This document shows positions 1 through 7,803 of a DNA stretch of 47,220 nucleotides, piece after piece. How positions within the stretch are numbered: position 1 is the stretch's first letter; each line of letters opens with the position of its first letter. The stretch lies in the NCBI GenBank assembly GCA_002325645.1, contig DCSN01000155.1, positions 1 through 47,220 on the forward strand, in the 5' to 3' direction. The notes under the pieces are model-generated. The model did no database searches. It worked only from the letters and a program-made list of their open reading frames with translations, and had not been told where the DNA came from. Position numbers and translations under genes: made by a program. This DNA is from Pseudanabaena sp. UBA1465 (lineage in GTDB: Bacteria; Cyanobacteriota; Cyanobacteriia; Pseudanabaenales; Pseudanabaenaceae).

Positions 1-1
1 C

Positions 2-169
2 TTTCTTGCAAACCGCGATATGTCGGCGATTGGAAGCAGGATTGGCTATCTGAAAGCTTTACTAGAAACGCCTATTTTGCGTAGGAGTAAATCTGCATCG
101 GAAATTGCTAGCTTGAAAGCCGAACTGGAAAGACTAGAACGCGATCGGCAGACGAATTCCAGTTCCTAA
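2..169 (+). CDS. C-terminal end of an unknown protein (partial)
   Basis: An open frame enters from the left edge and stops with TAA at 167-169, giving the last 55 residues of a protein whose start lies outside the window. The end is charged and probably helical (SLKAELERLERDRQ, then a Ser/Asn tail), like a short coiled coil. I do not recognise the family. It points toward the leftward HNH gene, so the two converge with a 29-nt gap. The HIP1-like GCGATCGG in it fits native cyanobacterial DNA. Confidence 0.5.
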   Translation, partial: FLANRDMSAIGSRIGYLKALLETPILRRSKSASEIASLKAELERLERDRQTNSSS

Positions 170-198
170 TTGGCGGCGATACAAGATAACGACTTGTT

Positions 199-621
199 TC
201 AATCTGGTGGATGCCAACCAATCGCAAACCAACGTTTACGAGTAGCGACAATGACAGTGTTATTCATCCGCAAAGTGATAACTGTTGCACGTCCGATCGC
301 TGTTAAACCTTCAACTTGAGAGGCATCATTATTCCATTGAAAATGATCCTTCCAATTTTGTTGTCGTGGATTAAACAAGGCTACGAGTTCGCCTGTTAAT
401 GGATCGATCGCTTCTGTGGCATCAGATTTATATTCGTTGCAAGTTCGACAGGCAAGGCATAGGTTTTCAATGGTATTCAGTCCTCCTTTTGAAACTGGTT
501 GAATATGATCGATTGTCATGGGCATACCGCTATTTGCTTCAGTTGTGAGGCAGTAGCAGCAACGCTTATGGTCAATTGATTCTATTTGCGATCGCAGATT
601 TTGGGAAATATAGCCTGACAC
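199..621 (-). CDS. HNH endonuclease
   Basis: 140-aa protein with a compact HNH/zinc fold. A first Cys pair (CCYC, about residues 21-24) is followed by the IDHIQPVSKGG core with its catalytic His, then by NLCLACRTCN, which supplies the second CxxC and the final Asn. Members of the family cut DNA with one metal ion and occur as stand-alone nucleases, homing-type nucleases or restriction enzymes. No other domain is visible, so the target cannot be inferred. The ATG lies 5 nt downstream of the stop of the 135-aa gene, so the two form a tight leftward pair and are probably co-transcribed. The family call is firm; the biological role is open. Confidence 0.85.
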   Translation of the reverse strand: MSGYISQNLRSQIESIDHKRCCYCLTTEANSGMPMTIDHIQPVSKGGLNTIENLCLACRTCNEYKSDATEAIDPLTGELVALFNPRQQNWKDHFQWNNDASQVEGLTAIGRATVITLRMNNTVIVATRKRWFAIGWHPPD

Positions 622-626
622 AAAAT

Positions 627-1034
627 CTATCCTGCTAGTCTGGAAACGTTATGTCCGCGCCATTTTAGGATTGCGGCGGCTTGGGATTTGCGTAACATGA
701 AGCGATCACTATTTTTACGCAGGTTGTCTAATTCCAGTCTTTCGGAATCAGTAAATGCTGTATCTTGTTGTTTTGACAATAGGGATTCGTAGCGTTCCAT
801 TTCTAATTGAGTTTTTTGGCTACGGGCAATTTGCCATAGTGAATCGTCGTTAAGTCGATCTAAGCTGGCAAGGTCGGTTTGGAATTCTTCGGGTACGTCT
901 TTCCATGTTGGTGGGCTGCCGATTTGTAAGGCTTGTAAAATTATGTCTTCTAGTGATCGCTGAGTTGCTCCTGCCGCGATCGCTAGGCGTTGGTACAATG
1001 CTTCTGGTATTTGTAAAGTAACTGTTTCAGCCAT
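627..1034 (-). CDS. Small RHH/antitoxin-like protein
   Basis: 135 aa. The N-terminus (ETVTLQIPEALYQRLAIAA) has the alternating beta strand plus helix pattern of a ribbon-helix-helix protein, and the remainder is charged and helical, ending in RKSQAAAILKWRGH. Similar proteins are common in cyanobacteria beside nuclease genes. It directly precedes the HNH gene on the same strand (5-nt gap) and could be a DNA-binding partner or antitoxin for it. The fold is inferred from pattern only; pairing with the nuclease is inferred from position. Confidence 0.6.
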   Translation of the reverse strand: MAETVTLQIPEALYQRLAIAAGATQRSLEDIILQALQIGSPPTWKDVPEEFQTDLASLDRLNDDSLWQIARSQKTQLEMERYESLLSKQQDTAFTDSERLELDNLRKNSDRFMLRKSQAAAILKWRGHNVSRLAG

Positions 1035-1148
1035 ATTTTTAATTAGTGTGTTGGTTCTTGGACTGACTATGCTTACTGGGCTAATTCTGCCATAAGAATT
1101 CTGGCAAATTGTTTAACGAACTTTGTTAAATAGCGCTTGAATAATATC

Positions 1149-2159
1149 CTACTCAGCTTGAATACTGTAGCCGAGATTATTTTGAATCCACTCAATAAAG
1201 TTCTCAATATTTCCCGCACCCCATTGGTTACAAACAGCTATTTCTGAACCATCAGCCAATTTTAAAATTTCATCGTCCGCCAAAAAATGTCGTTTGTGAT
1301 TAGTTCTTTCAAAAATCCCTTTAGCTGTTTCTAAGGAAGATGTGACTCCCAATCCCCCTTGTAAATAATCAGGAAATTTTTCCTTTAATTGATGTGCCGT
1401 TGTATCTTGGTGTTCACTGAGATAATGACTAATAACAGCTAGAACTAACTTATTCTTACGATATGTTTTATCCATAAATAAGTACTTAGTCATATCTCTA
1501 GAAGCCTTTACTGATGCTCTTCTTTCTTCTGCTTGCTCTCTTACTCTGACCTGATAATCTTCTGCTTCTGGTAAGGGAATAATTTGCTCAATGTCTAAAA
1601 GAATTTCAGTGTCAAGTTTATAAGGTTTTAGGCGAACACAGCGAATATCTAAATTGCGCTCATTTAGCCACATAACTGCTGTGGTTAACTCTCTTGAGAA
1701 GTTAGCTGAAGCTAATACAATTCTCACATCGGTTGGAAATTGTTCTTCAAGAGGATCACTCCAACCCATAAAATTTATAATGTCAACTTCTGCGTCTTTA
1801 TCAATTTTTCTTTTTTTTAGGTATTTCTGATAAATTTCAACAGCTTTTTTGAAGGTCAGGGTAGAAACCATTGCAGCATAGCGAAGTGCTTGTAGCTCCA
1901 TATGCGCTCCTGTTTCATCTCTTTTAAGCTCAATTACTACCAAATTTGCTTGTTTATCTATGCCAAGTAGATCAATTCTTCTAGCTCCTTCACTCCATTC
2001 TGAAAACTCTTCAGAAATGATCAATGTATCAGGTGCAATTACGTCTATCTTGTCTCTAAGTGCTGCCTGAAGATCTTCACGCTCACGAATTCTTTCTATC
2101 CCAAAGTTAGTATTCTCTAATGGAACTATTTGTTTGTTTTTGAATGTATACAGAGGCAT
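1149..2159 (-). CDS. NucS/DUF91-like PD-(D/E)XK nuclease
   Basis: 336 aa. The N-terminal half carries a PD-(D/E)XK nuclease core: RRIDLLGID (Asp at about residue 63), then VVIELKRDETG (ExK), then a helix with MELQALRYAAMV, as in proteins annotated DUF91 or endonuclease NucS-like. Such enzymes cut branched, flap or mismatched DNA, or act in defence. The C-terminal half (after about 200) is helical and unassigned and may recognise substrate. It is a single leftward gene with spacers of 114 nt and 257 nt to its neighbours. Catalytic residues look intact. Function beyond nuclease is not determinable here. Confidence 0.8.
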   Translation of the reverse strand: MPLYTFKNKQIVPLENTNFGIERIREREDLQAALRDKIDVIAPDTLIISEEFSEWSEGARRIDLLGIDKQANLVVIELKRDETGAHMELQALRYAAMVSTLTFKKAVEIYQKYLKKRKIDKDAEVDIINFMGWSDPLEEQFPTDVRIVLASANFSRELTTAVMWLNERNLDIRCVRLKPYKLDTEILLDIEQIIPLPEAEDYQVRVREQAEERRASVKASRDMTKYLFMDKTYRKNKLVLAVISHYLSEHQDTTAHQLKEKFPDYLQGGLGVTSSLETAKGIFERTNHKRHFLADDEILKLADGSEIAVCNQWGAGNIENFIEWIQNNLGYSIQAE

Positions 2160-2416
2160 AAGTCTAATTTTTTAGAGCAACAAAAATATAGTAAAAGAAT
2201 TTCAGTAGTTGCCACAAAATATAATTTTCCAGCAGTGTTAGTTACTATACTCCTAAAGAAGGCACTCAAGTATTAATATTTTAGTGTAATTACTTAGCTA
2301 ATTGTGATGATGGAGATAGGAGATCTCTGGGGCTAAACGGGCATCAATCCAGATGATAGTCATTTAGTTTTGACATTTGATGAGTTCTCTAACACTTTTT
2401 CTAAGCTATCTAAGGA

Positions 2417-3229
2417 TTATAGCCCTGACATTTGTAATGCCTGTCTAGCTTGTTCCCGTGATCCCCTAATTAATGCTTCTGAAATTATAGCCTCGCGATC
2501 TGAGTCAATTGCTTTTTTAAGTTGTGCTATGCAACTCTTCTGAAAAACTTCAAAATTTTCTTGTTCCTGTTTTCCACTTAACCAAGCAACTAATTTTCTG
2601 CCAACTATACTTAAGCTCCAAGCCTCAGAATTAATAGGCTCTAAGACACGTTGCTGAACTAGTCCCTCACATGATGCTTGGATTTGGCTCAAAGCTAAAT
2701 CTTTAAGTGACTCTTGCAAAACGTCTTTGCCAAGAATTGGCACGTTGTTTTCCCAAGCATTTTGCATAACTTCAAGAACTTGTAATTCTTCATCAGACAG
2801 ATAAGAAACTATACGAATAAAAAACAATTTTCCAGTAAGTTTGTCATTCAGATCAAGAGCAGAATTGACTAAGCCTTTAGCCAAAGCATCTCGTTTTAAT
2901 ATAGATGTAGTTAATCTAGCCTCCTCAAAAATACGTACAACTTGTTCTGCAAATTGTGGAGATTCGAGCCATTCTCTGTCCAATTTTGTTTGATCAATAA
3001 GTGAGAACTTTTGAGACACTTGTTTCTGAAATTGTTTTAGCTGTTCCATTTGCCAACTACTAATCAAGATAGAAATGCCACCACCCAAAGTAGTAAGAGC
3101 AACACTTGAAAGTCCAACAGCCCCTGCTCCTAAAAGGCTTAAGATCGGAGGGACTCCAGCTAATGCTATCTCAACCGAGTTTCCTAATGTAGAATTTTTA
3201 TTTGAATTATCTTTATTATCTATTGACAT
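2417..3229 (-). CDS. Membrane-anchored protein of unknown function
   Basis: 270 aa. A polar N-terminus is followed by a Gly-rich hydrophobic stretch at about residues 20-58 (LAGVPPILSLLGAGAVGLSS and on), enough for one or two membrane spans, then by a soluble helical domain. Residues about 140-215 (LSDEELQVLEVM, then EGLVQQRVLEPI, then WSLSIVGRKLVAWL) look like a winged helix, but that is a pattern judgement. I do not recognise the family. It is read leftward, downstream of parB, with its own 263-nt upstream region that contains a long inverted repeat (3252-3304). Confidence 0.6.
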   Translation of the reverse strand: MSIDNKDNSNKNSTLGNSVEIALAGVPPILSLLGAGAVGLSSVALTTLGGGISILISSWQMEQLKQFQKQVSQKFSLIDQTKLDREWLESPQFAEQVVRIFEEARLTTSILKRDALAKGLVNSALDLNDKLTGKLFFIRIVSYLSDEELQVLEVMQNAWENNVPILGKDVLQESLKDLALSQIQASCEGLVQQRVLEPINSEAWSLSIVGRKLVAWLSGKQEQENFEVFQKSCIAQLKKAIDSDREAIISEALIRGSREQARQALQMSGL

Positions 3230-3251
3230 AAGTCTTCAAGGAATGGTTTGA

Positions 3252-3304
3252 ATATATTTATTGTACTGTATTAGAAATAATGTAATGCAGTACGATAAAT
3301 ATAT
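3252..3304. repeat. 17-bp inverted repeat upstream of the membrane-protein gene
   Basis: Arms 3252-3268 (atatatttattgtactg) and 3288-3304 pair at 16 of 17 positions, with a 19-nt AT-rich spacer. The element starts 22 nt upstream of the ATG of the leftward gene at 3229, where a promoter or leader would lie. It could be an operator or an mRNA stem. It lacks a T-tract on the side expected for a parB terminator, so I do not call it one. Confidence 0.45.
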
Positions 3305-3442
3305 GCCTATTTCTATCTTCCTCAATTTTTTCCCCTTGAGGTGATTATTTTGTCTAAAAGATCGCACTTGATGATAACAAAAGGCGATCGCCTATTTCTC
3401 CCTTACTTAACTTTTGATGCTTGAGGCGATCGCTGCTAACAA

Positions 3443-3468
3443 TTGGTCATATATCAATATATGACCAA
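3443..3468. promoter_or_regulatory. 26-bp palindrome downstream of parB (candidate parS)
   Basis: Perfect 12-bp arms (ttggtcatatat / atatatgaccaa) around a central CA. It lies 24 nt past the parB stop. The 19-nt core tcatatatcaatatatgac recurs, same orientation, upstream of parA at 5468. A palindrome in duplicate flanking a parAB pair is what a ParB-type centromere or autoregulatory operator looks like. Binding is inferred from position. Confidence 0.55.
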
Positions 3469-3492
3469 CGCCATTCAACCAAAAATAAACAA

Positions 3493-4629
3493 CTATGAAA
3501 TCAAAGACTCAATTTCTGTCATCTTTTGCTTTAGCAACTCATAGACATCTCTTAAACTTGTAGGATCGGCAGATCGTAGTAAATCTGAAGAAATTTGATC
3601 AACACTTTGCTTGATTTTACCTAACTGTTTATTCGCGTCTACCGCACTTTCTGGGCTAGGACTATGCTTAGCGACCGCCTCATTGACCAGCTTGCGAGTT
3701 TGTAAAACTGACAAATTCTCTTGGACAACCTTTTTAGTTAAATCCTCTCTTAGTCGTTTTGCCTTGGCTTGTGACAAATTTAGATTCTTCGCCGAAAGTT
3801 TTTGCAAAGCGATCGCATGGACTCCCTTTAGCCCCAGATTGCGAATCGCATCTTTAAGATCATCTGCTAAGCCCAACATTGGTAGCAAGTTAGCATCAAC
3901 AGAAGCAGGATTGAGTTGTAACTCTAGTAGAATTCTTAAAACACTGTGTTCAGTTTTATTGACATAGTTAGGATCTACTTCCACCGTTTGGCTAGAGTCA
4001 TTAGATGCTAAATTAGCCATGACTTCAGATAGTCGCTTTTGCTTATTCAATCTCCGAATGACCGTAGATAAAACTCTGGGGATGTCATCGGCTTTTAACC
4101 CCACGTTTAGCGAAATCTCTTTAATGATTGCTTCAGCCTTATCAAGAGGGTTAAGGTCTTCACGATGCAATGATGTTAATAAAGCCTTACGGTGTAGCTC
4201 CTGCGGCGCATCCATCGTTACTGCTTTGATAGTTGACCATCCTAGCTCCCTCGCTGCACGCCATCGACGCTCACCGTCAAAAAGTAAATAGCTCTCATCT
4301 TCTTGGGCAATGACAATAATTGGTGAAAGCTGACCATCTGATGCTAAGGACTGAGACATTGCCCCAATACTTTCATTCAGAAAAGTACGACGGGGTTGAT
4401 CGGGGTTCTGAATGATTTTGGTGATTTCTAAATCTACTACTCCAGATTGAGACTTCAGTTGTTCTTTTAATGTTGATAGCTGAATTTCGACTTCCTCTGA
4501 GCCAGATTCTCTTAACTTCTCAATTTCGATTTTGAGTTGAGCGATCTCTTCCTCGGCATTGGACAATTGTTGAGTTTGTTTTGCGCCTGAGAAGTAGTCA
4601 GCAATATTAGGGGCTTTACGAGCTGCCAT
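3493..4629 (-). CDS. parB: ParB-family partition protein
   Basis: 378 aa. An N-terminal coiled coil (about 20-60: EEEIAQLKIEIEKLRES) precedes the ParB/RepB N-terminal domain (about 67-165), with IIQNPDQPRRTF, GQLSPIIVI and the conserved box GERRWRAARELGW; in the family this box binds nucleotide and drives spreading from parS. LLTSLHREDLNPLDKAEAI follows, then a long helical region that should contain the DNA-binding HTH, and a C-terminal dimerisation-type helix. ParB proteins load at parS and stimulate the ParA ATPase. The ATG is 2 nt past the parA stop, so the two are co-translated. An N-terminal coiled coil is uncommon in chromosomal ParB and suggests a plasmid-type system. Confidence 0.88.
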   Translation of the reverse strand: MAARKAPNIADYFSGAKQTQQLSNAEEEIAQLKIEIEKLRESGSEEVEIQLSTLKEQLKSQSGVVDLEITKIIQNPDQPRRTFLNESIGAMSQSLASDGQLSPIIVIAQEDESYLLFDGERRWRAARELGWSTIKAVTMDAPQELHRKALLTSLHREDLNPLDKAEAIIKEISLNVGLKADDIPRVLSTVIRRLNKQKRLSEVMANLASNDSSQTVEVDPNYVNKTEHSVLRILLELQLNPASVDANLLPMLGLADDLKDAIRNLGLKGVHAIALQKLSAKNLNLSQAKAKRLREDLTKKVVQENLSVLQTRKLVNEAVAKHSPSPESAVDANKQLGKIKQSVDQISSDLLRSADPTSLRDVYELLKQKMTEIESLIS

Positions 4630-4631
4630 GA

Positions 4632-5438
4632 TTATTTTTTCCTTTTCACTTTCTTACCGATTAATTGCACAACATGTTCAGAAACTTCTTTGAAGTCAGC
4701 TTGGGCGGGATGTTGATGGCGATACAGATGTAATGGTAAACCTTGCCCACTGGCATTGATAAACTCCGCCGAGTCTCTGATAGGAGGGAAACAGTGAATC
4801 CCTAATTGGTCAAGTTGGGTTGGGAGATCTTCTAATATTTGGCGGTGGGTTGCGCGTCTGGCATCGTATTGATTAGGTACAAATCCCATGACCTGTGGCT
4901 GGGGATCGAGCCTTAATTGTTTGCTGTTGTGGTATACCCATTCAATTAATTTGGCGGAACCTTGGATTGACTTTGGCTCAAGTTGGACTGGAACTAAAAC
5001 ATGGGTGCAAGCTGATAATGCTAATAAAGTTAGAGGTCCAAGGGTTGCAGGGCAGTCAAAGATAATTAGATCGTGGGAAATGGGATGGTCTTTTAGGCAA
5101 TCGCCAAGTAAATAGGCTCCTCGGCGATGTAATACCATCTCATCAGCGACTCTTGTTAAGATCATCCCTCCTTGGACTACATCTACCTTATTAGTGTTTT
5201 CTGTCCAACACTTTTCAAATGGCCATTGTCCAGAAAAATCATTGTTTAATACTGATGCTAGGGTTTGTTCAGGTTCGGGTTGTGGCAAACCGCAAAATAG
5301 GCTTAAGGAGCCTTGTGGATCGAGATCCATTAAGGCAACTGACAATCCGTAAAGGCTCATTTCATAAGCAATATGCACAGATAATGTGGTTTTACCACTT
5401 CCGCCAGCATTACTGAGAACGGCAATTCGGCTTTGCAT
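4632..5438 (-). CDS. parA: ParA-family partition ATPase
   Basis: 268 aa, typical length for a small ParA without a DNA-binding leader (type Ib-like). The P-loop at residues 10-18 is NAGGSGKTT. Compared with the usual KGGxGKT, the first (signature) lysine is alanine, while the catalytic GKT remains. Switch regions follow: LMDLDPQGSLS (about 38-48) and IIFDCPATLGPL (about 125-136). ParA forms ATP-dependent dimers on the nucleoid and moves ParB-bound DNA. The gene is first in a leftward parA-parB operon and is divergent from brxE, sharing a 149-nt region that holds one palindrome. Confidence 0.88.
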   Translation of the reverse strand: MQSRIAVLSNAGGSGKTTLSVHIAYEMSLYGLSVALMDLDPQGSLSLFCGLPQPEPEQTLASVLNNDFSGQWPFEKCWTENTNKVDVVQGGMILTRVADEMVLHRRGAYLLGDCLKDHPISHDLIIFDCPATLGPLTLLALSACTHVLVPVQLEPKSIQGSAKLIEWVYHNSKQLRLDPQPQVMGFVPNQYDARRATHRQILEDLPTQLDQLGIHCFPPIRDSAEFINASGQGLPLHLYRHQHPAQADFKEVSEHVVQLIGKKVKRKK

Positions 5439-5467
5439 TTGTTGATATGTCTAAACAATCAAGGACA

Positions 5468-5485
5468 TCATATATCAATATATGA
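5468..5485. promoter_or_regulatory. Palindrome between parA and brxE (candidate operator/parS)
   Basis: tcatatat-CA-atatatga, identical over 19 nt (including the next C) to the core of the palindrome at 3443-3468. It lies 29 nt upstream of the parA ATG and about 100 nt upstream of brxE. That position suits autoregulation of parAB and could also affect the divergent BREX promoter. Both statements are inferred from position. Confidence 0.55.
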
Positions 5486-5587
5486 CTTTAATTTTATAGA
5501 TGCATCAAATAAATATAAGATACTTAGAGTAAGTAGTGCGAAACGCCGCCCACTGTCAAAAAAATAAAAGGAAGATAAGGTACTTGA

Positions 5588-6145
5588 ATGAGTGTTCTTG
5601 CAGTTGATCTAGATTTGTTAGATCTGATCTTGGATTGGCAAATGACGATCGCATGGGCAGGAGAAGCAAATTGTGAGCCATCACGGTTAGGTTGGTGGCG
5701 CACTGATTTAATTGATGATCTGGGTGGTGGCGATCTCCTAGCGCGATTATTGCCACGCACCAAGGTATATGCAGGATGGGAGTCTGCCCGTCAGGCAGCG
5801 ATCGCCACGGATCGGCGGGCTAGGCAAAGAATGGCTAATCCTGATAAATTGCGAACGATTTTCTTTTGGGGATTTGACTTAGATGAGAAATTACACGATC
5901 GCCTTGCGGCAAGAAAACGACTGAGTGAAAATCTGAAATTGCCGCTCGCTTGGGAAGACGGTTTTGATCGTGAGGCGATCGCCAAGCAAATTAGCGATCG
6001 CTGTGGTGAGAGTAAATATGAGCTTGTGGCTGGGGGACGCGAAATTAGAAGGTCTGATTCTGACCAGCAAAATCTCTTGTTTCTAGTTGCGGCGCTTGTC
6101 CCGTTTGATCAAAATTATTCAATGCCGTTTTATCGAATTGCTTAG
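5588..6145 (+). CDS. brxE: BREX type 6 protein BrxE
   Basis: 185 aa and the first gene of the defence operon. The call rests mainly on position: among described BREX subtypes, type 6 begins with a small brxE before brxA, and every later gene of that order follows here. The sequence has a helical N-terminus (DLDLLDLILDWQMTIAWAGE), the motif RLGWWRTDLIDDLGGGDLLARL, and a basic middle (RRARQRMANPDKLRTIF). No catalytic motif is visible. The role of BrxE is not known to me. The ATG follows a purine-rich stretch (aggaagataagg). Its stop is 4 nt before the first possible brxA start. Confidence 0.72.
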   Translation: MSVLAVDLDLLDLILDWQMTIAWAGEANCEPSRLGWWRTDLIDDLGGGDLLARLLPRTKVYAGWESARQAAIATDRRARQRMANPDKLRTIFFWGFDLDEKLHDRLAARKRLSENLKLPLAWEDGFDREAIAKQISDRCGESKYELVAGGREIRRSDSDQQNLLFLVAALVPFDQNYSMPFYRIA

Positions 6146-6149
6146 GAGT

Positions 6150-7022
6150 ATGGTTAGTTTGAGCAAAAATATGGACTTATCTATGGACTTATCTGCAAAT
6201 TATGGCGCGGAGGTTAGGTCGTTGCACACAAGGCTAATGCGAGTTCCTTTGGCGATTGAAGAAAGTTATAGCTACTGGCAAAATTGCCATCCAAATCTCT
6301 TGAATTTGGATGTTGATCGAGATCGCATTACTAATAAAACTGACAAAATCAATCAACTTTCTGAAATTGCTTTTGAGAAGCGCTGGTTTGGTAGTAAGAG
6401 CATGGCACGAACGCAATTACTACTGAAGGAATTTTCGCAGCGCTATGATGCTTATCCCGTGGCGCTATTGGTTTTGCAGCAATGGCAGCCCCGTGATTTA
6501 TTAACAAGACGAAATCTCTGTCATTGGCATTTACAACTCGTCGATCCACTCTATCGCGCCTTTACAGATCATTATCTGGGACAACGGCGGATTTTAAGAG
6601 CAGATATTACGGACTCGAATATTGATCGCGACATCGTAGGACGATGGGTCAGCCAAAACATGGGAAGAGATCACTGGTCACCTGCAACGATCGCCAGAAT
6701 GGCAACAGGGCTAATTGCGGCGGCAGCATCGGCGGGGCTATGTTCGGACAAGATGGGTAAACGCAATTTGCTATATCCCCAAGTGAGCGATCGCGCTGTG
6801 GAGTATTGGTTATATTTTTTACGCGCTTTAACTTTTGAGGGAACTTTGCTCGATAACCCTTACTGGAGATCGGTGGGTTTGACGGGGAGTTTGCTAGAGA
6901 CTCGTTTACAACGTTTACCAAATCTTGATTTTCGCCGCATGGGAGAACTCATTGACTTTGGGTGGCAATGTGCCGATCTTAAGGATTGGGCGTTGCGATT
7001 AGATCGGGAGAATATGGGGTAA
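6150..7022 (+). CDS. brxA: BREX protein BrxA (DUF1819)
   Basis: About 290 aa. It matches BrxA by position and by features of the DUF1819 family: an early SYSYWQNCHPN region, QLSEIAFEKRWFGSKSMART, and a C-terminal winged-helix-like part (ISQNMGRDHWSPATIARMA-type helix, about 170-200). BrxA is a small DNA-binding protein needed for BREX activity in type 1 systems. The start is uncertain: ATG 6150, TTG 6159 and ATG 6171 are all in frame. The only good Shine-Dalgarno (aggag, 6144-6148) is too close to 6150 and better spaced for 6159. The TAA overlaps the brxB ATG (TAATG), so the two are translationally coupled. Confidence 0.82.
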   Translation: MVSLSKNMDLSMDLSANYGAEVRSLHTRLMRVPLAIEESYSYWQNCHPNLLNLDVDRDRITNKTDKINQLSEIAFEKRWFGSKSMARTQLLLKEFSQRYDAYPVALLVLQQWQPRDLLTRRNLCHWHLQLVDPLYRAFTDHYLGQRRILRADITDSNIDRDIVGRWVSQNMGRDHWSPATIARMATGLIAAAASAGLCSDKMGKRNLLYPQVSDRAVEYWLYFLRALTFEGTLLDNPYWRSVGLTGSLLETRLQRLPNLDFRRMGELIDFGWQCADLKDWALRLDRENMG

Positions 7023-7654
7023 TGACTAATCGTAGTTCGGCAAATAATGTAATTGATCGCGTGGTATCTGCTCTCAAGACTGACCTAATGGCAGAAGGAG
7101 GGGCAAAAATTAGCACCATGCGGAACTATCAATTTGCGATCGCTGTTTATCCTCCTGACAGAGAATTTGAGATGCGCCGCAAGCTGAAACAAATGCAAGA
7201 AGAATTACAAGCCGTGGGTTGGAATGTTCTACCTATATCGTTATTGCAATTATTTATTGATCGATTAAAAAGTAAGTCGCCGCAGTCTTTAGAGCGATTA
7301 ATTGCTATGGAAAAAAGATTAGCGGATAAGACCAGCGATCGCGGTTTGAACTATCTCAAGGAAAAATTAACTCCTGAAGTTGAAGGGGCTGATGGGATTG
7401 CACAGGACATAATTAGGAAAATCAATGGGTTTATGCCTGATGCTACACCTGACAAAAAGTTAATCCTATTAAGCCGTGCAGGAGGTTTGTATCCTTTCTT
7501 TCGTTCATCAGGATTACTTCGTCATCTTGATGGCAAGACGAGCAATCTACCGATCGTGCTGCTCTACCCAGGAGACAGACAAGATGTAAGTTCGCTATCA
7601 TTTATGGGAGAACAAACCACCGATCGCGATTATCGTCCCCGCATTTATTCTTGA
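7022..7654 (+). CDS. brxB: BREX protein BrxB (DUF1788)
   Basis: 210 aa. The C-terminal signature VLLYPGDRQDVSSLSFMG followed by DRDYRPRIY is characteristic of BrxB/DUF1788. The central part (LILLSRAGGLYPFFRSSGLL, about 153-172) resembles a nucleotide- or peptide-binding fold and is a conserved family block. BrxB is a core BREX component of unclear biochemical role that acts with BrxC and PglX/PglZ. An upstream TTG at 6986 extends the frame into brxA, but the ATG overlapping the brxA stop is the natural start. A palindromic repeat begins exactly at its stop codon. Confidence 0.9.
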   Translation: MTNRSSANNVIDRVVSALKTDLMAEGGAKISTMRNYQFAIAVYPPDREFEMRRKLKQMQEELQAVGWNVLPISLLQLFIDRLKSKSPQSLERLIAMEKRLADKTSDRGLNYLKEKLTPEVEGADGIAQDIIRKINGFMPDATPDKKLILLSRAGGLYPFFRSSGLLRHLDGKTSNLPIVLLYPGDRQDVSSLSFMGEQTTDRDYRPRIYS

Positions 7655-7770
7655 CCCTCACCCCCTAGCCCCCTCTCCCATTAAGGGAGAAGAGGAACAA
7701 GAAAAACTCAATAACTTCTCTTGCTCCCCTTCTCCCCACTTGGGAGAAGGGGTTGGGGGATGAGGGCAAT
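7653..7770. repeat. GC-rich palindromic repeat, long form (brxB/brxC gap)
   Basis: About 118 nt. It begins gaccctcacccc and ends ggggatgagggcaat, with two internal hairpin-forming blocks (ctctcccattaagggaga; cttctccccacttgggagaa). The same start and end occur at 15343-15446 inside pglX, and a short form lies at 20474-20506. It fills nearly all of the brxB-brxC gap, ending 33 nt before brxC, and may also affect mRNA folding there. Confidence 0.8.
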
Positions 7771-7803
7771 TATCGCTTTTGATAAATACTTGGAGAAAAC
7801 ACG

